This document shows, in pieces, positions 1 through 7,048 of a stretch of 64,000 nt of DNA. The notes beneath the pieces are model-generated. The model saw nothing but the letters and a program-made list of their open reading frames with translations. It was not told the origin of the DNA and ran no database searches. Made by a program: the position numbers and the translations under genes. Origin of the DNA: Pseudomonas viridiflava (GTDB taxonomy: Bacteria; Pseudomonadota; Gammaproteobacteria; Pseudomonadales; Pseudomonadaceae). The stretch is from assembly GCF_900580865.1 (NCBI RefSeq), contig NZ_UTBZ01000052.1:248001-312000 (forward strand). The letters are read 5' to 3'. Every line of letters begins with the position of its first letter. The first letter of the stretch is position 1.

Positions 1-1384
1 TGCTGATCGGCGTGCGATAGCGCAGTTCGTGGCCGGCCTCGTTGATGTAGCGATAGCCGACGCCGACTTCATGGCTGGTCGGGCCGAGGTCGAAGCCTTG
101 GGCGAAACGGGTTTCCAGACCGCGCACCCAATACTCGCGCGGCGACAGCGAGAGGAACGTGCCCTGATCGAGATAGCCGCTGCGCAGGGTCTTGGTGAAG
201 AAGGTGTTGGCGGTGAATTCACGGCGATCTTCCTGATAGCGATAGCCGAAATTGAACATCGTGCGACGGCCCCAGAACTGGTCTTTCGGCCGCGTCGATT
301 GGTACGGGTCGGCGTCGTAATCGGCGACGTTCAAACCGCCGGGCATGTCGGCCTTGCCTTCGTAATACTGGGCCATGGCGTTGAAGCTGTTGGCCTCGTC
401 GAGCTGGTATTTGCCCTTGAGGATCAGGTCGTCGATCTCGGTGTCGCTGTGTTCGCGCCAGTCACCGCCACGGGTGCCGGAGTAGAGCAACGCGCCGCCG
501 AGACCATTGGCATTGGTGCCGCCGGCCAGCAGGTTGGCGCTGGTCTTGAAACCGTCATGGCTCGACGATGGGCTGGTTTCCGTCTGGAAGCCACCCTTGA
601 CCGTTGGTTCGTCAGGAATCGCCCGGGTCACGAAGTTGACCACGCCGCCGACGTTCTGCGGGCCGTAACGCACGGCGCCACCGCCACGTACCACGTCCAC
701 GGCATCCATGTTGCCCATGCTGATTGGCGCGAACGATAACTGCGGTTGGCCATAAGGCGCGAACGGCACCGGAATGCCGTCCATCAACACCGTCGAGCGC
801 GCGGCCAGGCGTGGGTTCAAACCACGAATGCCGAAGTTCAGCGCCATGTCATGGCTGCCTGTGCCATTGTTTTCCGGGGCATTGACGCCGGGGATGCGAT
901 TGAGCACATCACGCGCCTGAGTGGCGCCCTGACGTTCGAATTCTTCGCGGCGGATCACATCGCGAGCACCAGGATGTTCGAAGATATTGATTTGCGCGGC
1001 GTCGCCCAGCCAGTCACCGACGACTTTCGACGTGTCCAGTTCCAGCGCGGCATCCGCCAGCGGTTGCAGACTGAACGCATTGTTGCCCTCGGCGCGTGCT
1101 TGCAGACCGGTGCCTTCAAGCAGCGCATTCAAACCTTGTTCAGGCGTGTAGCTGCCCTCCAGACCTCGACTTTGCACACCGCTGGTGACTTGCGAACCGA
1201 ATGAAATCAACACGCCTGCTTCACGGCCAAACTGGTTGAGGGCGTTTTCCAGCGACGATGGTGCGATGTGGTAAGCCTTGGCATCAGCGGCCAGCGCGGC
1301 GGGCAGGGCGCAGATGCTCAGGCTGGCGCCGAGGACAAGATTGCGCAGGGTGCGAGCCAGTGGCGTGAGGCGGGTTGGGTGCAT
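1..1384 (-). CDS. TonB-dependent outer membrane receptor, FecA-like, with STN signalling domain (3' end outside window)
   Basis: I translated this frame by hand; it is open to the left edge, so the C-terminal barrel is missing. The product starts MHPTRLTPLART, has a signal peptide ending near LPAALAADA (about residue 33), then an STN signalling domain (roughly 35-100, with SLENALNQFGREAGVLISF), then a plug domain (GARDVIRREEFERQGA, DVLNRIPGVN, VLMDGIPVPFAPYG, VVRGGGAVRYGPQNVGGVVN) and the first barrel strands. The plug resembles ferric dicitrate FecA-type receptors. The STN domain fits transmembrane signalling to the FecR protein encoded upstream at 1474-2406, which is followed after 90 bases by this gene. 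Ligand cannot be assigned from sequence; ferric citrate or a citrate-type siderophore is only the nearest analogy. Confidence 0.9.
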   Translation of the reverse strand, partial: MHPTRLTPLARTLRNLVLGASLSICALPAALAADAKAYHIAPSSLENALNQFGREAGVLISFGSQVTSGVQSRGLEGSYTPEQGLNALLEGTGLQARAEGNNAFSLQPLADAALELDTSKVVGDWLGDAAQINIFEHPGARDVIRREEFERQGATQARDVLNRIPGVNAPENNGTGSHDMALNFGIRGLNPRLAARSTVLMDGIPVPFAPYGQPQLSFAPISMGNMDAVDVVRGGGAVRYGPQNVGGVVNFVTRAIPDEPTVKGGFQTETSPSSSHDGFKTSANLLAGGTNANGLGGALLYSGTRGGDWREHSDTEIDDLILKGKYQLDEANSFNAMAQYYEGKADMPGGLNVADYDADPYQSTRPKDQFWGRRTMFNFGYRYQEDRREFTANTFFTKTLRSGYLDQGTFLSLSPREYWVRGLETRFAQGFDLGPTSHEVGVGYRYINEAGHELRYRTPIS

Positions 1385-1430
1385 GTGGATGATCCTGAGA
1401 AGGTTGAATCAAGGGGGGCTTTCCTTCTCT

Positions 1431-1450
1431 GTCACGCCAGATCTGAAAAA
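1431..1450 (-). promoter_or_regulatory. Candidate ECF-sigma promoter element before the receptor gene
   Basis: On the minus strand this stretch reads TTTTTCAGATCTGGCGTGAC and lies 47-66 bases before the receptor ATG. A closely similar string is found 82-100 bases before the second TonB receptor gene (6949-6967). Both receptors belong to FecI/FecR circuits, so the shared string may be a sigma-dependent promoter, but no consensus was tested. Confidence 0.3.
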
Positions 1451-1473
1451 CGGCTCATTTATTTTTGAGTTTT

Positions 1474-2406
1474 TTAAACCCGCGCTTCGACGGTCACCCA
1501 GTAGCGGGTAAAGCGCTTCACCTTCACCGGCAAACTGATTTCCAGCAGATCGAGAATCCGCTCGCTGTCGTCCAGTGGATAAGTCCCGGAGATCAGCAGG
1601 TCGGCGACGTTCTTGGCGCAATTGAGTTGGCCGCGACGGTAGCGGCCGAGTTCATCGAGGAAGTCGCCGAGGCGCATGTGTGCGGCCACCAGCATGCCGT
1701 CGGCCCAAGCGCCGCTGTTGACGTCCAGCGGCTTGGCTGCGCTGACGGATGTCGAGGTAAAACTCAACTGACGCGCGACTGGCAGCAGCATCGGCGCACG
1801 TCCATTACCGCTCAGTTCGACGCGACCTTCGAACAGCGCGATCTGCGTACGATCGGCAAACTGGCGCACATTGAGGCGTGCACCCTGAGTTTTCAGAAGG
1901 CCCTGAGCTGTGCGTACTTCGAAGGATTGCGCGGCCGTCAGGAGAATTTCGCCTTCGAGCAAACGGATCAACCGCTGCGAGCCGTCGACATCCACTGCAC
2001 TGGCCGTGTTGAGTTGCAATTGATCGCCGCCGCCCAAGGAAATTATGCGTCGCTGACCCAGCGGGCTGCGGTAATCGGCGAGCAACGACGGCAGCGGGTT
2101 GTGTTCGCGCATGCCCCACGTAACAGCCGAACCGGCGCCGAGAATCAGCAGCAGTTTCAGCGCCTGACGACGGCTGCCCGACTTCGGCCCGTTCAGCGCC
2201 GCGTGGGCCAACGGCGACGACACACCGCGCAAGCGCTGGTTGACCCGCTGGATATGCTCCCACGCCCGACGATGCTCGCTGTGCGCATCCAGCCACTGTT
2301 GCATTGCCATTTGCTGGCGCGGACTCAGTGCGCCTTGCTGCGTTTCCATCAACCAATGCACGGCCTGCTCAGCCACCTGAGAGGAAAAATCCGCCGGGCG
2401 GTTCAT
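1474..2406 (-). CDS. FecR family anti-sigma factor / transmembrane sensor
   Basis: 310-residue FecR-type protein. The N-terminal DUF4880-like region (about 8-55, AVHWLMETQQGALSPRQ ... WLDAHSEHRRAWE) is the cytoplasmic sigma-binding part; a single membrane segment follows near 85-105 (LKLLLILGAGSAVTW); the periplasmic FecR domain spans roughly 115-215 (SPLGQRRIISLGGGDQLQLNTASAVDVD) and a C-terminal secretin/TonB-short-like domain ends the protein. FecR relays receptor occupancy from the STN domain to the ECF sigma factor. Its ATG overlaps the end of the sigma gene by four bases (ATGA), so the two are translationally coupled, and the receptor gene lies just downstream. Expected length and domains; no defects seen. 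Confidence 0.93.
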   Translation of the reverse strand: MNRPADFSSQVAEQAVHWLMETQQGALSPRQQMAMQQWLDAHSEHRRAWEHIQRVNQRLRGVSSPLAHAALNGPKSGSRRQALKLLLILGAGSAVTWGMREHNPLPSLLADYRSPLGQRRIISLGGGDQLQLNTASAVDVDGSQRLIRLLEGEILLTAAQSFEVRTAQGLLKTQGARLNVRQFADRTQIALFEGRVELSGNGRAPMLLPVARQLSFTSTSVSAAKPLDVNSGAWADGMLVAAHMRLGDFLDELGRYRRGQLNCAKNVADLLISGTYPLDDSERILDLLEISLPVKVKRFTRYWVTVEARV

Positions 2407-2891
2407 AGGGCGAAGTAGCAGCGCATCGCCGCTTTGTTCAGATGGCGCTTGACCGTGGCCACGGAGATGCCGAGTTCGACGGCAATCTGTGGATAGGTCA
2501 GGCCATCTACCTGCGCCAGCAAAAAGGCACGTTTGACCTGGCGCGGCAAACCGTCGAGCAACTCATCCAGTTCCATCAGGGTTTGCAGGATGATCGCTTT
2601 GTCCTCTTCCGACGGCGCGACCATTTCCGGCATCTGCGCCAGAGTATCGAGGTAAGCGCGTTCCAGATCCTGACGGCGGTAATGATTGAACAGAACCCGT
2701 TTGGCCAACGTCGTCAGAAAGGCGCGCGGCTCGATGATCAGCGGCGGTTCGCGGGCGGTCAGCACTTTGACGAACGTGTCCTGGGCCAGATCCGCCGCAC
2801 TGTCCGGGCAGCCGAGCTTGCGCCGCAGCCAGCCGGTGAGCCAGCTGTGATGGGCCTGATAGAGCGATTCGACGGGGTGGGCGGATGACAA
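2403..2891 (-). CDS. ECF RNA polymerase sigma factor, FecI-like
   Basis: Sigma-70 family ECF factor. Region 2 is visible (LAQDTFVKVL, PRAFLTTLAKRVLFNHYRRQDLERAYL) and region 4 ends in a helix-turn-helix (GLTYPQIAVELGISVATVKRHLNKAAMRCYF), the FecI signature. The longest frame opens at a TTG at 2945 without a visible ribosome-binding site; I prefer the TTG at 2891 because GGAG lies seven bases before it and the resulting 162 residues match FecI proteins better. First gene of the leftward sigma/anti-sigma/receptor unit, with a Fur-box-like site about 110 bases upstream, so iron starvation probably induces it. Confidence 0.9.
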   Translation of the reverse strand: MSSAHPVESLYQAHHSWLTGWLRRKLGCPDSAADLAQDTFVKVLTAREPPLIIEPRAFLTTLAKRVLFNHYRRQDLERAYLDTLAQMPEMVAPSEEDKAIILQTLMELDELLDGLPRQVKRAFLLAQVDGLTYPQIAVELGISVATVKRHLNKAAMRCYFAL

Positions 2892-3003
2892 CGGTGGACT
2901 CCGGGCGCTTTCTTTACGCAGTAGAGAGTGTGCGTTAGAGAACAAGAACTGTTCGCATTGTAGGGTGGGGCTACACTATCCGGCAATCAGATGCTTTTGC
3001 GTA

Positions 3004-3018
3004 TGAGAATATTTATCA
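3004..3018. promoter_or_regulatory. Fur-box-like operator between two divergent iron operons
   Basis: The 15-mer TGAGAATATTTATCA matches the 7-1-7 Fur consensus TGATAAT-N-ATTATCA at 12 of 14 informative positions. It sits in the AT-rich stretch between the leftward fecI gene and the rightward DUF3649 operon and could repress both when iron is plentiful. Confidence 0.65.
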
Positions 3019-3081
3019 TTAATATTGATCACCTATAGGTTCGGCTGATCGGTCGGACGTTTTTCGTTTCAGGGTCGAAAC

Positions 3082-3387
3082 ATGAAAGGCAAACTCGCCA
3101 CACTTCCCATGTCCTATCGCCTGGCCGTCACCTCACGGGTGCTGGCCGCGGTGTTTGGCGGCTATCTGGTTGCGGCGCTGGCCAGTGTTACCTTGACGCT
3201 GTGGCTGCCGTTGAGCCGTGCCGAAGCGGTGGTGACCGGTATGACCATCTCGTTTCTGGTTTATCTGGTGGCCGTGCTCTGGTGTTTTGCCTGCCGTACG
3301 GCGTGGTCGGCCTGGGTCGGATTGCTGGTGCCTAGTGTGATTCTGGCGACCATTTCCGGCGCGGCGCGTGGATTGGGCCTGGCATGA
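3082..3387 (+). CDS. DUF3649 family small membrane protein (iron-uptake associated)
   Basis: 101 residues with three predicted hydrophobic segments (about 18-40, 50-70, 78-95). It matches the DUF3649 family, whose members are usually encoded with a PepSY membrane protein and a DUF3325 protein in siderophore regions of Pseudomonas. The molecular role is unknown; helping to handle or reduce ferric siderophore in the inner membrane is an inference from context. ATG preceded by AGGG at a suitable distance. The stop overlaps the next gene's ATG (ATGA), so it is the first gene of a coupled operon. Confidence 0.85.
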   Translation: MKGKLATLPMSYRLAVTSRVLAAVFGGYLVAALASVTLTLWLPLSRAEAVVTGMTISFLVYLVAVLWCFACRTAWSAWVGLLVPSVILATISGAARGLGLA

Positions 3388-4970
3388 AAGAGGGCTTTCG
3401 TCAGGCGATGGCCTGGCTGCACACCTGGACCGGACTGCTGTTCGGCTGGTTGCTGTTCGCGATTTTTCTGACCGGGACGCTGGCGTACTTCAAGGAGGAG
3501 ATCAGCCACTGGATGCAGCCGGAAATCCCGGCGCGTTCGGTGAATGCCGAGACCAGCCTGACGCTGGCCCAGGATTATCTGCAACAACACGCGGCCGGCG
3601 CCTCACGCTGGCTGATCGATTTGCCTGATGCCCGCGACCCGGGCCTGACTGTGCGCTGGCAGCAAGCACCGGCCAATCCCGGCGAGCGCGGCCGTTTCGA
3701 AGCGAAAACCCTTGATGCGCAAACCGGCGCCGAAGTGCAGGGCCGCGACAGCATGGGCGGTGAATTCTTTTACCGTTTCCACTTCCAACTGCAAATGCCT
3801 TATCCGTGGGGCCGTTGGCTATCGACCATTGCTGCGATGGTGATGTTCGTCGCGTTGATCACCGGGATCATCACCCACAAGAAAATCTTCAAGGACTTCT
3901 TCACATTCCGCCCGCGCAAGGGCCAGCGTTCCTGGCTCGACGGGCATAACGCGGTCGGCGTATTGGTGCTGCCGTTTCACTTGATGATCACCTACAGCAG
4001 CCTGGTGATTTTCATGTCGATGGTCATGCCGGCGAGCATCGTCGCTTCTTACGGCAATGACGTGCGCAAGTTCTATGACGAAGTTTTCCCCGCCTCGAAA
4101 ACCCCGGAACGCGCCGATGTAGCGGCACCGTTGGCGGCCATGGCGCCGCTGTTGAGCAAGGCCAGCGAGCAATGGTCGGGCGGCCACACGGCGCGTCTGT
4201 CGGTGAGCAATCCGGGCGATGCCAATGCCACCGTGGTGCTGTCCCGCGCGGGCGATCGCGTGGTGCATGATTTCGGCCGCGCCGTGACCTTCAACGGTGT
4301 GACCGGGCAGATGCTCGGCAGCACACCGGAACAGCCGATGGCGATGGCGGTGGGGGGCACGTTCTATGGTTTGCACATGGGCCACTTCGCCGGGCCGGTG
4401 CTGCGCTGGCTGTACTTCATCTGCGGGCTGGCGGGTACGGCGATGATCGGCACCGGGCTGGTGATCTGGCTGGGCAAGCGTCAGCTCAAACACGCCAAGA
4501 GCGGCGTGATGCCGTTCGAGTTGCGGCTGGTGGAAGTATTGAATATCGCCAGCATGGCCGGGCTGGTGTCGGCGGTGGCGGTGTTCTTCCTGGCCAATCG
4601 TCTGTTGCCGGTGAGCCTTGCCGAGCGTGCAGATTGGGAGGTGAACGCGTTCTTCATGGCCTGGGGCTTGAGCGTGCTGCACGCGATGTTACGACCGGGG
4701 CGCAAAGCCTGGGTCGAACAGCTTGTTTTCGGTGCTGCGCTGTTTGTCGCGGTGCCGCTGATCAATGCGCTGACCACCCCTTGGAACCTCGGCGTGGATT
4801 TGATGCAGGGCGATTGGGCGTTGGCCGGTTTTGATCTGACGTGCCTCGCAACCGGCCTGTTTCTGGCATGGGCCGCGTGGAAAATGCAGCGCGCCGGCAG
4901 CACCGTCAGCGTTAGAAAGCCACGTCGCGAAACGCCAAGGCCGATCACTCTTGAGCAAGGGGTGAACTGA
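3384..4970 (+). CDS. PepSY-associated transmembrane protein, putative siderophore-iron reductase
   Basis: 528 residues. An N-terminal membrane anchor (about 8-36, GWLLFAIFLTGTLAYFKEE) is followed by a periplasmic PepSY-like stretch, then membrane segments near 148-170, 195-225, 330-370 and a C-terminal cluster (385-510). The histidine-containing helices (HFQLQMP, HNAVGVLVLPFHLMI, GLHMGHFAGPVLRWLYF) are typical of the PepSY-associated TM family, which is thought to carry haem and reduce ferric siderophores at the inner membrane. Coupled to DUF3649 upstream and overlapping the DUF3325 gene by one base (TGATG). The family assignment is firm; the reductase role is an inference from family and context. 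Confidence 0.88.
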   Translation: MKEGFRQAMAWLHTWTGLLFGWLLFAIFLTGTLAYFKEEISHWMQPEIPARSVNAETSLTLAQDYLQQHAAGASRWLIDLPDARDPGLTVRWQQAPANPGERGRFEAKTLDAQTGAEVQGRDSMGGEFFYRFHFQLQMPYPWGRWLSTIAAMVMFVALITGIITHKKIFKDFFTFRPRKGQRSWLDGHNAVGVLVLPFHLMITYSSLVIFMSMVMPASIVASYGNDVRKFYDEVFPASKTPERADVAAPLAAMAPLLSKASEQWSGGHTARLSVSNPGDANATVVLSRAGDRVVHDFGRAVTFNGVTGQMLGSTPEQPMAMAVGGTFYGLHMGHFAGPVLRWLYFICGLAGTAMIGTGLVIWLGKRQLKHAKSGVMPFELRLVEVLNIASMAGLVSAVAVFFLANRLLPVSLAERADWEVNAFFMAWGLSVLHAMLRPGRKAWVEQLVFGAALFVAVPLINALTTPWNLGVDLMQGDWALAGFDLTCLATGLFLAWAAWKMQRAGSTVSVRKPRRETPRPITLEQGVN

Positions 4971-5296
4971 TGCTGCTGGCACTGTTGCTCACCTACGCCG
5001 GATTCACTGCGTTGTGCCTGTCGATGCCTCGGCACCACGATGAATTGCTCAGCCGCAAAGCTTCCACGCGTCGCCGTCAGTGCCTGAAACTGGCCGGGTG
5101 GTTTTTGTTGGGCTTGTCGCTGTGGGCTGCCGTTTCTGCCAATGGCTGGAGCTTCGGTCTGGTCGACTGGTTCGCCGTACTGATGCTCAGCGCCCTGGCG
5201 TTGGTATTGCTGCTGCCGTATCGCCCGCGTCTGGCCTTGGCGCTGGCCGGGGTCAGCCTGTTGGCCAGCCCGGTCGCCGCATGGGCGCAGTGCTGA
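4970..5296 (+). CDS. DUF3325 domain-containing membrane protein
   Basis: 108 residues with about four hydrophobic helices (1-18, 38-60, 64-82, 86-106) and the motif CLSMPRHHDELL near the N-terminus, typical of DUF3325. It completes the DUF3649/PepSY/DUF3325 trio found in iron-uptake loci. Function unknown; probably an accessory subunit of the PepSY membrane protein. The downstream sigma gene begins one base after its stop, so the iron-handling trio and the following sigma/anti-sigma pair are likely on one transcript. Confidence 0.85.
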   Translation: MLLALLLTYAGFTALCLSMPRHHDELLSRKASTRRRQCLKLAGWFLLGLSLWAAVSANGWSFGLVDWFAVLMLSALALVLLLPYRPRLALALAGVSLLASPVAAWAQC

Positions 5297-5297
5297 G

Positions 5298-5864
5298 GTG
5301 CTGATCGATCTGCCACCGGAATCCCGCGACGACGAGCCGCAAGGGGCGCGTGCGCATTTTCTGCAGGTGTTCCTGTCCCAGCGTTCGCAAATGGAGGCGC
5401 TGGTGAGCCGTCGCGTCGGTTGTCGGGCGACGGCGGCGGACCTGGTGCAGGATCTGTTTCTGCGTTTCTGGCGGCGACCGCTGGTGCAGGTTGAAGAACT
5501 CAGTACCTATTTGTTGCGCTGCGCCGGCAACATCGCCATCGACCATCTGCGCAGCGAAGGCACACGCACGCGCGTCAACGAGGGCTGGCAACCGGACGCG
5601 CCGGACAGCCACGGCAGCGAACCACAAGCAGCGCTGGAAGCGGGCAATGATCTGAAGCATGTCGAAGCGGCGTTGCGCGCGTTGCCCGAGCGCACCCGGC
5701 AGATCTTTTTGCTCAATCGCATCCACGGCCGCAAGTACGCGGAAATCGCCAAAGCCATGGGCCTGTCCCAAAGTGCCGTGGAAAAACAAATGATGCGCGC
5801 CCTCGAGGCCTGCAAGGCCAGCCTGCGCGACCCCGCGCCACGCCTGCCAGGGAAAGCACCGTGA
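5298..5864 (+). CDS. ECF RNA polymerase sigma factor, FecI-like (second circuit)
   Basis: 188-residue sigma-70 ECF factor. Region 2: RRVGCRATAADLVQDLFLRFW, STYLLRCAGNIAIDHLRSE; region 4: ALPERTRQIFLLNRIHGRKYAEIAKAMGLSQSAVEKQMMRALEAC. It starts at a GTG one base after the DUF3325 stop and so relies on coupling. Its own stop overlaps the GTG of the next gene (GTGA). The protein should direct transcription of the siderophore receptor at 7049. Placing the sigma factor inside the PepSY operon means that expression of the iron-handling proteins and of the regulator rise together. Confidence 0.92.
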   Translation: MLIDLPPESRDDEPQGARAHFLQVFLSQRSQMEALVSRRVGCRATAADLVQDLFLRFWRRPLVQVEELSTYLLRCAGNIAIDHLRSEGTRTRVNEGWQPDAPDSHGSEPQAALEAGNDLKHVEAALRALPERTRQIFLLNRIHGRKYAEIAKAMGLSQSAVEKQMMRALEACKASLRDPAPRLPGKAP

Positions 5865-6850
5865 AGCCATCCGACTCCATCACCCCGACCCCCGCTCAGG
5901 AACAGGCCGCGTTTGCCTGGCTGAGCCTGTTGCATGACCGGCCGAGCGCGGGTGACCAACTGACCTTCAGCCAATGGCTGCGTGCCGATCCTGCTCACGC
6001 CGAGGCCTATGCGCAGGCGCAGGTGGTCTGGGAATTGAGCGAAAGTCCGGCGCGCACGCTGGCCGATGAAGAGGCTGTGGTATTGCAGGGTTATCTCGAT
6101 GCGATGGTTCGTCCGCGTCGTCCTCAGCTGTTGCGCTGGTCGGGCGCGCTGGCTATGGCCGCGTGCCTGTTGCTGATGGTCAGCCTTGGCACCGGCTGGC
6201 AGCCGCAGCGCTGGATCGATGATCTGGGTGCAGATTACGTTTCGGCGCCGGGTGAAATACGCACCGTGACCCTGGCTGATCAATCGCAAGTGACGCTGGA
6301 TGCCGACAGTGCGATTGCCGTGGATTTCAGTCAGGGCGAGCGGCATGTGCAGTTGCGTCGTGGTGCCGGATTTTTCACGGTTACGCACACCGGCGAGCCG
6401 TTTGTGGTCGAGGCCGGGAAAGGTCAGGCTCGGGTGCTCGGCACGCAATTCGAAGTGCGACTGCAACCGCATGGCGCGCAGGTCACGGTGCTGTCCGGAC
6501 GCGTCGGGGTGACGGCGGCTCGTGGTGGCGAACAGCAAATTCTTACAGCCGGCCAGCAGGTTGCTTACGGTGACGGTGCGGCGGAAAAACTGCATGCCGT
6601 GGACAGCGAAGCGCAATTGGCCTGGCGTCAGGGCTGGCTGACTTACTACAAGTCGACGCTGGCTGATGTGGTCGAGGATTTGCGCCGTTATTACCCGGGG
6701 CGGATTGTGTTGCTCAACGATGAGCTGGCGGCGCGCAAGGTCAGTGGCAGTTTTCCGAGCAAGGATCCGCAGGCGGTGTTGAGTTCTCTGCAAGGGGTGA
6801 TGGGGTTTGAGCAGCATCAGGTGCTTGGGCATCTGATTATTTTGCGTTGA
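5861..6850 (+). CDS. FecR family anti-sigma factor / transmembrane sensor (second circuit)
   Basis: 329 residues. N-terminal DUF4880-like sigma-binding domain (about 10-65, FAWLSLLHDRPSAGDQLTFSQWLRADPAHAEAYAQA), one membrane helix near 90-110 (GALAMAACLLLMVSLG), periplasmic FecR domain (about 120-235, SAPGEIRTVTLADQSQVTLDADSAIAV) and a C-terminal short secretin-like domain (TYYKSTLADVVEDLRRYYPG ... VSGSFPSKDPQAVLSSLQGV). GTG start overlapping the sigma gene. It probably senses the STN domain of the receptor at 7049. A REPIN follows its stop, so the receptor may be transcribed separately. Confidence 0.93.
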   Translation: MKPSDSITPTPAQEQAAFAWLSLLHDRPSAGDQLTFSQWLRADPAHAEAYAQAQVVWELSESPARTLADEEAVVLQGYLDAMVRPRRPQLLRWSGALAMAACLLLMVSLGTGWQPQRWIDDLGADYVSAPGEIRTVTLADQSQVTLDADSAIAVDFSQGERHVQLRRGAGFFTVTHTGEPFVVEAGKGQARVLGTQFEVRLQPHGAQVTVLSGRVGVTAARGGEQQILTAGQQVAYGDGAAEKLHAVDSEAQLAWRQGWLTYYKSTLADVVEDLRRYYPGRIVLLNDELAARKVSGSFPSKDPQAVLSSLQGVMGFEQHQVLGHLIILR

Positions 6851-6858
6851 GGCAAAGT

Positions 6859-6936
6859 CAAAAGATCGCAGCCTTCGGCAGCTCCTACAGGGATCGCATT
6901 CCAATGTAGGAGCTGCCGAAGGCTGCGATCTTTTGA
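6859..6936. repeat. REPIN, class A
   Basis: Two inverted copies of the class A REP (core GTAGGAGCTGCCGAAGGCTG followed by CGATCTTTTGA) separated by about 15 bases, able to fold into one long hairpin. It sits between fecR and the receptor gene and may limit transcript continuity. Confidence 0.9.
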
Positions 6937-6948
6937 TCTGCAAAAATA

Positions 6949-6967
6949 TTTTCAGATTTGTGGTGAG
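6949..6967 (+). promoter_or_regulatory. Candidate ECF-sigma promoter element before the second receptor
   Basis: TTTTCAGATTTGTGGTGAG resembles the string at 1431-1450 (minus strand) before the first receptor gene. It is 82-100 bases before the ATG at 7049. The assignment is only by shared position and similarity. Confidence 0.3.
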
Positions 6968-7048
6968 GTAAACCCGAGCCCCATCCGTGTAGTGACTGAA
7001 ACTGCGAGTCATTCGCATCCGTTGCGGTTCTACACAGGTCATTGAGTC

